NCBI RefSeq assembly: GCF_013376455.1
Contig: NZ_CP045504.1
Location: 992,001 to 1,056,000, forward strand
Origin: Desulfolutivibrio sulfodismutans DSM 3696
Lineage (GTDB): Bacteria; Desulfobacterota; Desulfovibrionia; Desulfovibrionales; Desulfovibrionaceae
Length of the DNA: 64,000 nucleotides
Direction of reading: 5' to 3'
The notes under the pieces were generated by a model. It ran no database searches and had not been told where the DNA came from. It saw nothing but the letters and a program-made list of their open reading frames with translations. The position numbers were made by a program, and so were the translations under genes. How positions within the stretch are numbered: position 1 is the stretch's first letter; each line of letters opens with the position of its first letter. Below are positions 49,158 to 58,127 of the stretch, piece after piece.

Positions 49158-50153
49158 CTACAGGCGGAGATCGACGACCGCCTTGGTGCGCAATGTATTC
49201 ATATATTCCTGAAAAAGCTTCTCAAACTTGGTCCGAAACAGCATTTCATACACCTGGCCGCGCGCCTGCTCGAACGATTTGGACGAACTCGCGGGAGCAG
49301 GAGCGGCGTCGGCCGCCGCCGGGGCGTCGGACGTGGCCTTGCGAATAAGCAGCACGGCCTTTCCCTCCAGGGGAACCGGCTTGGTGACCTGCCCGGCTGG
49401 CGCGTCCTGCAGCGCCTTGCGCAGGGGCGGGGCCAGATCATCGGCAGACACGTCTCCGCCAAGGTCTCCCCCCTGCTCCTTTCCCGGGCCGATGGAAAAT
49501 TTCCGGGCCGCATCCGCAAAAGACAGTTGCCCCGAGGCGATCTTTTGCCGCAGGGACTCGGCCTCGGCCATGCTGCCGACCATGATGAACCCGATGGCCC
49601 CCGGAGTCCGGCGGGCCAGGTTGGCCTTGGGATCAGGGATGTTTCCCCCCACCTGGTCGTAATACTGGCGCACTTCCTCGTCTGTGACCAAAATCCGCTT
49701 GTTGACCATATATCCGAGCAACTGGTGCTTGATGGCCTCTGTCTCCAAGCTTTTCTCAAACTCCTGCCGCGTCAGTCCTTCCTGGGCGAGCTGCTTCCGG
49801 AACTGCTCTTCGTTCATGCCGTTTTGCTTTTTCAATTCATTGATCTTCGTCGCGATTTCCGTCTCCGAGACGGTAATCCCGAGTTTTTCCGCCGCCTGTT
49901 TGATCAGGATGTCGTTGATCATGGAGTCCAGGACACGCTTTTGCAGCTCGATGTACTCCGGATCATTTTGTGAAATGCTGATTCCCTGGGCCTGGGCCAG
50001 CATTTTATTGAGTTTTTCGTTAAGTTCAAAAAGGGTGATGAGCTGGCCGTTGACCACAGCCACCACTCTATCGACAAGTTCGACGGCGTGGCTCTGTGCC
50101 GAGCAGATGAAGAGGCACAGGGCGATCACAAGGGAGGAGAACGCGCGGGACAA
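49158..50153 (-). CDS. surA: SurA-type periplasmic peptidyl-prolyl isomerase/chaperone
   Basis: A 331-residue exported chaperone. The signal peptide (SSLVIALCLFICSAQSHA) is followed by VELVDRVVAVVNGQLITLFEL, the SurA N-terminal domain, and one parvulin domain (about 185-285) with AGAIGFIMVG-like strands, FADAARKFSIGPGKEQGGDLG. SurA folds outer-membrane proteins. I start at TTG 50153, which has GGAGG five bases upstream; another TTG at 50204 would give an overlong signal. Relative to E. coli (two parvulin domains) it has one. The neighbour at 50346 is a second PPIase-like lipoprotein. Confidence 0.9.
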   Translation of the reverse strand: MSRAFSSLVIALCLFICSAQSHAVELVDRVVAVVNGQLITLFELNEKLNKMLAQAQGISISQNDPEYIELQKRVLDSMINDILIKQAAEKLGITVSETEIATKINELKKQNGMNEEQFRKQLAQEGLTRQEFEKSLETEAIKHQLLGYMVNKRILVTDEEVRQYYDQVGGNIPDPKANLARRTPGAIGFIMVGSMAEAESLRQKIASGQLSFADAARKFSIGPGKEQGGDLGGDVSADDLAPPLRKALQDAPAGQVTKPVPLEGKAVLLIRKATSDAPAAADAAPAPASSSKSFEQARGQVYEMLFRTKFEKLFQEYMNTLRTKAVVDLRL

Positions 50154-50345
50154 AGTATCCTCCGGCAGGCCGGGCTTTCCGGCTTCGGATGAAGGTTTGC
50201 ACAATATAAAAAACGGGCAATGACGATATGCCCCTTGCCTCGCCTGGCGTCCGCCCCTGCGGACACGTTTCCCGGTTCAGCTATAGACGCTTTTGGCTGG
50301 ACAGGCAATCCGCTCCCGCACACCTTCCGCGCCTGATGTGCAACC

Positions 50346-52034
50346 TCATGGGAAATCCATGGTTTTCACCTCGCGGGCCGAGGATTCCACGCGTTCCTGG
50401 CGATCCCGGAAACGATAGGTGATGTCGCTGGGGCTGCCGAAACGCACGGACAATCTGTCCTTGAAGGAAACCACATGGTTCTTTCCGCCCTTGATGTACA
50501 CCAGGTCTTCTTTTCCGTCATCGACCTTGAAAATGAGCCAACTGGCCTTGTTGGCCAAAAATTCCACTTCCCCCGGCCCTGAGGGAACCACCTGCGCCGC
50601 CGCCCCGGCGGCCCCATCCGTCGAAGTGGCCTGGACCGGGTCGGTCGTCGGCTCGACAGTTCCGGCCTGCGGGGACGCCACGGCGGCAACATCCGGGACG
50701 GACGATCCGGCGGCGGGAGTTCCGGCGGCGGGAGTTCCGGCGGCGGGTTGCGCCGGGCTTTGCTCGGAAGGCGAATCCGTCGGGACCGGGGTTGCGAGGG
50801 GCAGATCGGCGGCCGTCTCTCCCGGGCCTTCACGTCCGGGCACCACGCGGACGACCTCCTGCCGGTCGCCTTGAGCCGGGGACGCCGCAGAAGGTGTGGC
50901 GGCGGCAGACGGCCCGGCGGGCCCGTCTTTTTCCGGCCCCGGTTTCACGCCGTCCGGCCCCTGCCGGTCGGCGAACCGATCCGCAAAGGATTTCGACACC
51001 TGGCCGGTATCGGCCAACTCTGCGGCATGCTCGCCTTTTCCACCCCCAACGCCGGGAAATTCCTTCTCCAGGATGTCCGGCGACGGAGCCTCCGAAACCG
51101 GGATATCGCCATTGTCCACAAGATGCGCGCTGACCCGGATGTCTGCGGCGGCGACTGCCCCGGCCAGCCATGCGGAAAACGCCTCGTTGCGTTTTTTCTC
51201 CGCCAGGGCCTTTTCCACCAACGGATAGGCGGTGGCCGGGTCCAGAGTGAACGCCGGGGTCTCCCCAACCAGGACCAGGGCCATGGCCTCCCGCTTTTCC
51301 TGGACCACCGGGCTGGCCTGACCGGGTTGAAGCTTCCCCAGAAGGGCCCGCCACGCCTCGGGAATCAACTCCCGGGGAAGGCGCACCTCCTGGATGGAGG
51401 CCGCATCCGGGGTCGGCTCCCGGGGAAATGTCCGCCCGGAATCCCGCTCACGCAGGGCCTCGGCCACACGCTTTTTGTCCGGCCCGCGCACCAAGAGAAA
51501 GGTCACCAAGGCCGGGCGTTGGAACTGCGCCACATGTTCCTTGTAATAATCGGCGGCCTCCTGCACCTCGACCCTGGCCTGGTCCTTGAGGATCATGCTT
51601 ACGAATTTGTCCATGACCGCCCGGGTCAGCAGGCTCTCGCGCCACTTTTGCGGATCGATGTTCTCCTCGAAGAGCATGCGGTCAAAGAGCTCTCCCGGGT
51701 AATCGGCCCGTATCTCCGCCTCCAGGCGGGCCAGATCCTCGTCCGTGACCGCCCCCCCGGCCTTTTGCAACTCCTCAAGCATCAGTTCGCGGATGATCAG
51801 GTCGGCCATGATCCGGCCGTAATCCCGGCGCAGCCCTTCCACCGAAGGGTTTTCCGTGGCCACAAGGCCCATGCCGCGCAAATCGTGGTTGAATTCGAGC
51901 TGCCCGAGGGTCACGGGGCGGCCGTTGACCGTGGCCACCACCCCGGGTGGTTCCGCTTTCCGGTCGCAGGCCCACAGCAGGGCCATGACGAATAAAAGGG
52001 CCGGGAAGAGAATGTATCGGGGAGAAAACGTCAT
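50346..52034 (-). CDS. PPIase-like lipoprotein with C-terminal DUF4115-type domain
   Basis: A 562-residue lipoprotein: the N-terminus FPALLFVMALLWAC ends in a lipobox-like LWAC (Cys about residue 23). Residues about 30-300 resemble SurA/PpiC chaperones (VVATVNGRPVTLGQLEF, ADLIIRELMLEELQKAGG, VEVQEAADYYKEHVAQFQRP). A long Pro/Ala/Gly linker follows. The last 80 residues (WLIFKVDDGKEDLVYIKGG ... SVRFGSPSDITYRFRD) match the same module as the two repeats of the neighbouring RodZ-like protein. The start at 52034 is 6 bases from the mfd stop. Confidence 0.8.
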   Translation of the reverse strand: MTFSPRYILFPALLFVMALLWACDRKAEPPGVVATVNGRPVTLGQLEFNHDLRGMGLVATENPSVEGLRRDYGRIMADLIIRELMLEELQKAGGAVTDEDLARLEAEIRADYPGELFDRMLFEENIDPQKWRESLLTRAVMDKFVSMILKDQARVEVQEAADYYKEHVAQFQRPALVTFLLVRGPDKKRVAEALRERDSGRTFPREPTPDAASIQEVRLPRELIPEAWRALLGKLQPGQASPVVQEKREAMALVLVGETPAFTLDPATAYPLVEKALAEKKRNEAFSAWLAGAVAAADIRVSAHLVDNGDIPVSEAPSPDILEKEFPGVGGGKGEHAAELADTGQVSKSFADRFADRQGPDGVKPGPEKDGPAGPSAAATPSAASPAQGDRQEVVRVVPGREGPGETAADLPLATPVPTDSPSEQSPAQPAAGTPAAGTPAAGSSVPDVAAVASPQAGTVEPTTDPVQATSTDGAAGAAAQVVPSGPGEVEFLANKASWLIFKVDDGKEDLVYIKGGKNHVVSFKDRLSVRFGSPSDITYRFRDRQERVESSAREVKTMDFP

Positions 52035-52039
52035 GATGT

Positions 52040-55000
52040 TCACTTTCCATCCGGACTTGCGGCGCATAGCGTGGCCAATTCCCGGGCCGCCTCGGCCAGT
52101 CCGGCGCGAAGGCCGCCCTCGGAAAGGCGCATCTCCAGTTTCGCCGGGGGCACAAGCCTCGCCCTGGCGCCGTGGGCATTGACAAAGGCCACCAGATTTT
52201 CGGCCGAAACCGCCCCCACCGCACCCGGTCGCGTTTCCCAGGACAGGGACAGTTTGGACGCGGTCACTTCGGCACGGGCCACCTGGAGCCTGGCCAGAAC
52301 CTGCTTGAGGGCCAAAACGGAGATGAAGTTCTCCACCTCCTCGGGCAAGGCCCCGAAACGGTCGCGCATTTCAGCGGCCATCTCGGCCAGACCCGATTCA
52401 TTGTGTGCCGTGGAAAGGGCTTTGTAAAGACGCAACCGATCCTTGGGGTCGGACACGTAACCTTCCGGGATGCGGGCCGACACGGCTATGGTCAATTCCG
52501 GGTCCGTGCGCTCGTTTTGCGGTTCCCCGCGCAGCCGTTTGATCTCATCATCGAGCATCTCCAGGAACATGTCCAGGCCGATCCGCGAAATCTGCCCGGA
52601 CTGCACCTCGCCCAGGATGTTGCCCGCGCCGCGCAGCCGCAAGTCCTCCATGGCCACCTGGAAGCCCGCCCCCAGAAAGTCCATGTCCTGGATGATCCGC
52701 AGCCTTTTCCGGGCCACTTCCGGGATGCCGTCCAGGGAGGGAACCACAAAATAGGCATAGGCCTGAAGCGACGAGCGTCCCACCCGGCCGCGCAACTGGT
52801 AGAGTTGGCCCAGGCCGAACATCTGGGCCTGGTCCACCACCAGGGTGTTGGCCCGGGGAAAATCCAGTCCCGATTCGATGATGGCCGTACACACCAAAAC
52901 ATCGATCTCGCCATGCCAAAATTCGTGCATGGCCTTTTCCAGGGCCCCCTCGGCCATCTGGCCGTGGGCCATGGTCACCCGGGCCTCGGGGACCAACCTT
53001 CTGACGAAGGCCGCCGTCTCCTCCAGGCCGCGCACCCGGTTGTGCACCCAAAACACCTGGCCCTGGCGTTCCAGTTCGCGGCGCACCACGGAACGCAGGA
53101 AATCCGAATCCCGCTCCACCAGAAGCGTCTCCACGGCCTTGCGCTCGGGGGGCGGCGTCTCGATGACGCTTAGGCCCCGGATGCCGGAAAGCGACAGTTG
53201 CAGGGTGCGGGGGATGGGGGTCGCCGTGAGCGTCAGGACGTCGATGTTTTTGCGCAGGGCCTTGAGCTTTTCCTTGTGCTTGACCCCGAAACGCTGCTCC
53301 TCGTCCAGGATGAGAAGCCCGAGTGCCGGGGCCTCCACATCTTTCGACAGCAGGCGGTGGGTGCCGATCAGGATGTCGATTTCCCCTCTCCTGACCCCTT
53401 CCGTCACCACCTTCTGGCGTTTTGGCGGCACAAAACGGCTGAGCATTCCCACCCTGACCGGAAAATCCCCCAGGCGCTTGCTGAAGTTCTGAAAATGCTG
53501 TTCGGCCAGGACCGTGGTGGGACACAGCATGACCACCTGCTTGCCGTCGAGCACGGCCCGGAAGGCCGCGCGCAGGGCCACCTCGGTCTTGCCGAAGCCC
53601 ACATCGCCGCAGACCAGGCGGTCCATGGGCTCGGGGCGTTCCATGTCGGCCAAAACGTCGGCAATGGCCTTTTCCTGGTCCGGGGTCTCCTCGAAACCGA
53701 ATCCGGCCTCGAACTCCCAGTACAGTTCGTTGAGCGGCCCGTAGGCATAGCCCTTGGCGACCTTGCGAAAGGCGTACATCTCCACCAGATCCCGGGCGAT
53801 CTTCTCAATGGCCTTTTTGGCCTTTTCCCGGCCGAGCTTCCAGCGGTTGCCGCCCAGGCGGTCCAGGGCTGGATCGATCCCGTCGGGCCCCTTGAACTTC
53901 TGGATGAGCGATATCCGGTCCACGGGCACGTACAAGCGGTCCTCGCCGTCGAAATGCAGCAAAAGGTAGTCCCCGCCCGCGCTGTCCACGGTCATCCGGG
54001 CCAATCCGTCGAAACGGGCCAGTCCGTAGTCGCGGTGAACCACCAGATCCCCCGAGGCGATCTCGTCCTGGGAGGCGATCCCCTTGAACCCGCGCACCCT
54101 GGAGGCCCGTCCGGACTCCTCCCCGCCCTCGGGGCGCAGCACATCCTCGGACAGGATCAGCGTCCGGTTCCAGGTCAATTCCATGCCCTGGCGAAGCGGT
54201 GACACCAGGGCGAAAAGCCCCGTGCTGCCGGGGTGGTACTGGGTGGAGAGGGAGATGCCCTCATGTTCGATCATTTTCAAAAACTTGGTGCGCGAGCGTT
54301 CCCCATGAAACGACAGCACCACCTGGCGTTTGGACACGGCCCAGTCCCGCAGACCGGACATGAGCGCCGACCACGGGCGCTTGTCCTCCCCGGGTTTCCA
54401 GAACAGGTCCGAAAACCGCTCCAGGCCCTTCTCCGGCATGTCCGGGCCATGTTTGCCGTGCCCCAGCACCAGATCCTCGAAGAGCACCTGGCGTCCGGCC
54501 AGCCACATCTTGCGGGCCATGCCTCCGGGCCAGCACAGCCGGGGCCCGGGCCAGCCGAATCCCCGCTGAGCGGTCTCGGCCTCCAAAAACTGCTTCCAGC
54601 CGAATTCCACCTCTTCCAGGCGGGAGCGCATGCGCGAGGCGTCATAAAGCATGTACACGGCGTCCTTGGGCAGATGATCCGTCAAGGACGAGGGTTTTTC
54701 ATAAAAAAGGCCGGGCCAGATGGTCCCGTCCCCGGAGTCGAGCTTGTTCTCCAGGGCCGCCTTGGCCTCCCGGCGCAATTCGCCGGTCACGGCCATGGAT
54801 TCCCACAGTTCCCCGGCAACGGCGCGCGAGGCGTCAGTGAGCACGGCCGGGGCCACGGGCAAAAGCCGCATGTGCGGCAGTTCGGCCTGGGAACGCTGGG
54901 TGGTGGGATCAAAGGTGCGGATATATTCGATGGTGTCGCCGAAAAATTCAAAACGCAGGGGCAAGGCGTACCCTGGGGCGAAGATGTCCAACACGTCGCC

Positions 55001-55507
55001 GCGCACAGCCACCTCGCCCGGCGACTCCACCATGGGCTGGCGGCGATAGCCCCACAGGGCGGCCTGCTCCAAAAGGAGCTCCCGGGACATGTCCTCCCCG
55101 ACCGCAAGCTCGATGGAGCTTTCCTCGATCACCTGCCTGGGCGGCCATTTGGGCAACAGGTTGTCCACGGTGAAAAGACACAGGCGAGGCTTTGCCGTGG
55201 CGGTCGCGAAATTGAGAAAGGCAAACCGCGCGGCCCAGGCCGAAAGGGACGGGGCGGCCGGAGGGAAGGTCGGCAGGGCCTGCCAGGGGGCCTCGGACAA
55301 GGGATCGTCGACCGGAGACAAGAGCAGGGAAAAGAGGGACTTGAGCCGGGCCAGCTCCGGCGCTCCCGGGACGATGACCACCACGGACGACCCTGACGCC
55401 AGCATGTCGGCGGCCAGAAAGGCCAGGGTGCCGGGGCCGCTTTTGTACACCCCAAGCGAACTCCCCCGGCCATTCAAAAAATCTTTGATCTCGGACGGAT
55501 ACTGCAA
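52040..55507 (-). CDS. mfd: Transcription-repair coupling factor Mfd
   Basis: Mfd removes RNA polymerase stalled at lesions and recruits UvrA. The 1155-residue protein has the UvrB-like N-terminal half, the RNA-polymerase interacting region (ASGDLVVHRDYGLARFDGLA, about 480-560), and the translocase with Walker A GDVGFGKTEVALRAAF, the box LLILDEEQRFGVKHKE, TLTATPIPRTLQ, and VFWVHNRVRGLEETAAF later. The C-terminal TRCF domain closes the protein. It is the first gene of the minus-strand block running to the rodZ-recO-glyQS genes. Confidence 0.96.
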   Translation of the reverse strand: MQYPSEIKDFLNGRGSSLGVYKSGPGTLAFLAADMLASGSSVVVIVPGAPELARLKSLFSLLLSPVDDPLSEAPWQALPTFPPAAPSLSAWAARFAFLNFATATAKPRLCLFTVDNLLPKWPPRQVIEESSIELAVGEDMSRELLLEQAALWGYRRQPMVESPGEVAVRGDVLDIFAPGYALPLRFEFFGDTIEYIRTFDPTTQRSQAELPHMRLLPVAPAVLTDASRAVAGELWESMAVTGELRREAKAALENKLDSGDGTIWPGLFYEKPSSLTDHLPKDAVYMLYDASRMRSRLEEVEFGWKQFLEAETAQRGFGWPGPRLCWPGGMARKMWLAGRQVLFEDLVLGHGKHGPDMPEKGLERFSDLFWKPGEDKRPWSALMSGLRDWAVSKRQVVLSFHGERSRTKFLKMIEHEGISLSTQYHPGSTGLFALVSPLRQGMELTWNRTLILSEDVLRPEGGEESGRASRVRGFKGIASQDEIASGDLVVHRDYGLARFDGLARMTVDSAGGDYLLLHFDGEDRLYVPVDRISLIQKFKGPDGIDPALDRLGGNRWKLGREKAKKAIEKIARDLVEMYAFRKVAKGYAYGPLNELYWEFEAGFGFEETPDQEKAIADVLADMERPEPMDRLVCGDVGFGKTEVALRAAFRAVLDGKQVVMLCPTTVLAEQHFQNFSKRLGDFPVRVGMLSRFVPPKRQKVVTEGVRRGEIDILIGTHRLLSKDVEAPALGLLILDEEQRFGVKHKEKLKALRKNIDVLTLTATPIPRTLQLSLSGIRGLSVIETPPPERKAVETLLVERDSDFLRSVVRRELERQGQVFWVHNRVRGLEETAAFVRRLVPEARVTMAHGQMAEGALEKAMHEFWHGEIDVLVCTAIIESGLDFPRANTLVVDQAQMFGLGQLYQLRGRVGRSSLQAYAYFVVPSLDGIPEVARKRLRIIQDMDFLGAGFQVAMEDLRLRGAGNILGEVQSGQISRIGLDMFLEMLDDEIKRLRGEPQNERTDPELTIAVSARIPEGYVSDPKDRLRLYKALSTAHNESGLAEMAAEMRDRFGALPEEVENFISVLALKQVLARLQVARAEVTASKLSLSWETRPGAVGAVSAENLVAFVNAHGARARLVPPAKLEMRLSEGGLRAGLAEAARELATLCAASPDGK

Positions 55508-55540
55508 AATTCCCGCACTCCTTCGGGCAACAAGATGAAA

Positions 55541-55569
55541 GGCCGCCGTCGCGAAAAACGACGGCGGCC
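55541..55569 (-). terminator. Hairpin terminator downstream of cheW
   Basis: GGCCGCCGTCG (55541-55551) pairs with CGACGGCGGCC (55559-55569) around a 7-base loop. A short TTT follows on the minus strand. It lies between cheW and mfd. Confidence 0.6.
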
Positions 55570-55648
55570 ATACTCTCGATGAAAACGAAAGCCCCGGGAC
55601 AGGGCCATACTCGGCGCGCGGTGGCGACGCAACAGGAAACGCCGGAAA

Positions 55649-56125
55649 CTAGATGCCCGTCAGGACATCGCGCTCTTCGCCGGACAAGAGGCGGTCCAGA
55701 TCAAGCAGGATCAGCAGACGATCTTCCAGCTTGCCCACGCCGCTGATGTATTCCGATTCGAGGCCGGAAACCACGGGAGGCGGCGGCTCAACCGTGTTGG
55801 AGGGGATGCGCAGCACCTCGGACACGGAATCCACCACAAATCCCACGATCATGTTGTTGATCTCGATGACGATGATCCGGGTGTGCTTGTCGTGGTCCCT
55901 GGTGCTCAGGCCGAAACGCTTCCGCAGGTCGATGATAGGGATGACCTTTCCGCGGAGGTTGATGACCCCCTCCACAAAATCCGGAGCGCGAGGCACCTTG
56001 GTAATCTCCATCATCCGGATGATCTCCTGGACTTTCAGGATATCCACTCCGAATTCTTCCTCACCGATGCTAAACGTCACAAGCTGCATCAGTTCGGCGT
56101 CCTGCTTCTTCTGGGTTTCATCCAT
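55649..56125 (-). CDS. cheW: Chemotaxis coupling protein CheW
   Basis: CheW links methyl-accepting receptors to the CheA kinase. The 158-residue protein is a single CheW SH3-like domain: LMQLVTFSIGEEEFGVDILK, ITKVPRAPDFVEGVINLRGK, VIPIIDLRKRFGL, IGFVVDSVSEVLRIP and a closing LIILLDLDRLLSG. A single-domain CheW away from cheA is common in organisms with several chemosensory systems. The hairpin 55541-55569 ends the transcript. Confidence 0.95.
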   Translation of the reverse strand: MDETQKKQDAELMQLVTFSIGEEEFGVDILKVQEIIRMMEITKVPRAPDFVEGVINLRGKVIPIIDLRKRFGLSTRDHDKHTRIIVIEINNMIVGFVVDSVSEVLRIPSNTVEPPPPVVSGLESEYISGVGKLEDRLLILLDLDRLLSGEERDVLTGI

Positions 56126-56246
56126 GGGGTATCCCCTTCTCCGGATTACCGGCGCATGCGCCGTTCATGCAAACTGATCCCGAAGCCTCGACTCACATAC
56201 TCCTAGCCCGTTTTATGATCCCTGGCAATGCTTGGAGGCCCAAAAA

Positions 56247-56726
56247 TCACTGCCCGGAACGCTCCTTGGCCAATTCCTCCGGGGACATGCTCCAGAAGGG
56301 AAAACCGTCCTTGGTGCGGCGCACCTTGAGTTCCACATCCTCGGCCTTTTTGATCTTGATGGCCAGGATGACGTCTTTGCCGTCCACCTCGGCCCAGGCC
56401 CCGACCACCTTGACCATGTCCCCTTCCTTGAGCCCTATCCCGGACAAATCCACGGCGGACTTCGGCCCCAGATGTACGGTCTCCTTGTGCTTGTCCTTTT
56501 TGTCCTCAATGAGCAGGCCGATCCCCGGGGCCATGCCCGGCATGGGCACGATTTCGGTGATCTCGAGCACCCTGCCCTTGAACGAATCGGATTCGCTGAC
56601 ATCAAAGAGCTTGTCGTAGACGCCGCCCTTCTCCCATCCGGCGATCCCGGGGTCTGCGGCGTGGACCGCCACTCCGACCAGGAAAAACAGCATCGCCGCA
56701 AAAAGGCCTGTCGCCGCGCGCATCAT
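56247..56726 (-). CDS. Secreted OB-like protein of unknown function
   Basis: A 159-residue protein with a signal peptide (MRAATGLFAAMLFFLVGVAV, cleavage near VHAAD). The mature part is beta-rich (FKGRVLEITEIVPMPGMAPG, IGLLIEDKKDKHKETVHLGP, DMVKVVGAWAEVDGKDVILA) and looks like a small OB-type beta barrel. A basic tail reads ELKVRRTKDGFPFW. No specific family is recognised; periplasmic ligand or metal binding is possible. Confidence 0.7.
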   Translation of the reverse strand: MMRAATGLFAAMLFFLVGVAVHAADPGIAGWEKGGVYDKLFDVSESDSFKGRVLEITEIVPMPGMAPGIGLLIEDKKDKHKETVHLGPKSAVDLSGIGLKEGDMVKVVGAWAEVDGKDVILAIKIKKAEDVELKVRRTKDGFPFWSMSPEELAKERSGQ

Positions 56727-56771
56727 CGTGGACCTCCCGTGCCCTGGGCCGTCGCCGCACCCGGGGTGTTC

Positions 56772-57983
56772 CTAATTTTTAAAGAATCCGTCCTCATAGA
56801 CGGTAACGGCCGATCCGTCCGGCATGACGGCCCGAACCCGTTTTTTTTCCGTGTTGACCAGATCCCAGTGCAAGGCCGAGTCGTTAAACCCCAATTCCGC
56901 CTTCCGCTCGGCCGTCAATTCCGCAGGATTGCCGTCGTAAGTGTCGGAATAGGAGCTTCCCACGGCGATGTGGCAGTTTCCCCACGCGCCGCCGAAATTC
57001 TCGTCAAACAGGGTGTTGGCCATGAAGGTGTCGATTTTGGAGAACCGCTTGTCGGTCAGGGAGAACTCCCCAATACGGCAGGCCCCCTTGTCCATGGCCA
57101 GTTGCTTGGCCACGAAGGCCGCCCCTTCCTCGGCCTGGGAGGAGACGGCCTCGCCGTCCCGAAATTCCAGGCGCACCCCGCGCACGTAGTTGCCGCTGCG
57201 ATACGACGGCTGGTCGGCATAATAGACCCCCTGCACGCCGCGCCAGTCCGGGGACAGAAAAAGCTCGAAGCTGGGGATGTTGTGGCCGGAAATGCCTATC
57301 CAGCGCCTTTTCTCCCCCGGGGTGACCTTCAAATCCACATGTTCCGACTCCACATGGTAATGGGCGGGTTTTATGGAATTGAGCCAGGCCTTGATCTCTG
57401 CGGCCTCGGCGTACAGGGTCTTCCATTTGCCCACCGGATCGGCCTCTTTCAGGAAGCAGGCCTTTTTGATCTGGTCGGCGTACTGCTTGACGGACAGACC
57501 GGCCTTGGCCGCCAGTTCCGGGGTGGGATGCATGCACAGGGTCCAGCCGAAATCCCCAGCCTCCTCCCGGCCCACCAGGATGTCGCGCAGGGGTTTGCGG
57601 GCCACGGCGGCCTTGGCGATGCGCTTGGGGTCGATGTCGCTTAAGTGGGTCAGGGATTCCGGGGCCAGGACATGGATGGCCCCGTTCAAGTTCTCGTTGA
57701 GCGTGGCCTGGCCGGGAACCTGGAAGACCAGTTGGCCCTCGTCGGCCTTGGCGTAGAAGGCGTGCTCCATGCGGAAGGTCGGGATCATGCGGGCCACGGG
57801 ATGCATGCCCCGGTCCATGATCCGGGCGAACAGGGCCTCGGCCAGGGTCACGGCGGCCAGGTCGTACTGCAATAAAATCACGTCGCCGGCGTGAAATCCC
57901 GAGAGCCGGGAGGTATCCAGGCCCCACATGAGCACATCGGCGTATTTTTCAATCTGGGTCTGCGTGAACACTCGGTTCTCCAT
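56772..57983 (-). CDS. M29-family (thermophilic-type) aminopeptidase
   Basis: A 403-residue metallo-aminopeptidase of the M29 family. The N-terminal part reads QIEKYADVLMWGLDTSR and VILLQYDLAAVTLAEALFARI. The metal-binding C-terminal half shows GISGHNIPSFELFLSP, VRLEFRDGEAVSSQAEEGAA (conserved Glu), IGEFSLTDKRFSKI, FDENFGGAWGNCHIAVG and LHWDLVNTEKK. It cleaves N-terminal residues of peptides in the cytoplasm. The start is ATG 57983; upstream codons are open but non-conserved. Confidence 0.88.
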   Translation of the reverse strand: MENRVFTQTQIEKYADVLMWGLDTSRLSGFHAGDVILLQYDLAAVTLAEALFARIMDRGMHPVARMIPTFRMEHAFYAKADEGQLVFQVPGQATLNENLNGAIHVLAPESLTHLSDIDPKRIAKAAVARKPLRDILVGREEAGDFGWTLCMHPTPELAAKAGLSVKQYADQIKKACFLKEADPVGKWKTLYAEAAEIKAWLNSIKPAHYHVESEHVDLKVTPGEKRRWIGISGHNIPSFELFLSPDWRGVQGVYYADQPSYRSGNYVRGVRLEFRDGEAVSSQAEEGAAFVAKQLAMDKGACRIGEFSLTDKRFSKIDTFMANTLFDENFGGAWGNCHIAVGSSYSDTYDGNPAELTAERKAELGFNDSALHWDLVNTEKKRVRAVMPDGSAVTVYEDGFFKN

Positions 57984-58127
57984 TTTTCTTCGTATTCTAT
58001 CCTGAACATGTCCGGGCATCAAGAGGCCGCCCCCTCTTGCATTCGTCACCCGGCCGTAACCTGCCTATCGGATACTGACGGCCGGTCTCAACCAGGACCG
58101 GCCCATTCCGGCATCAAGGACCACGGC

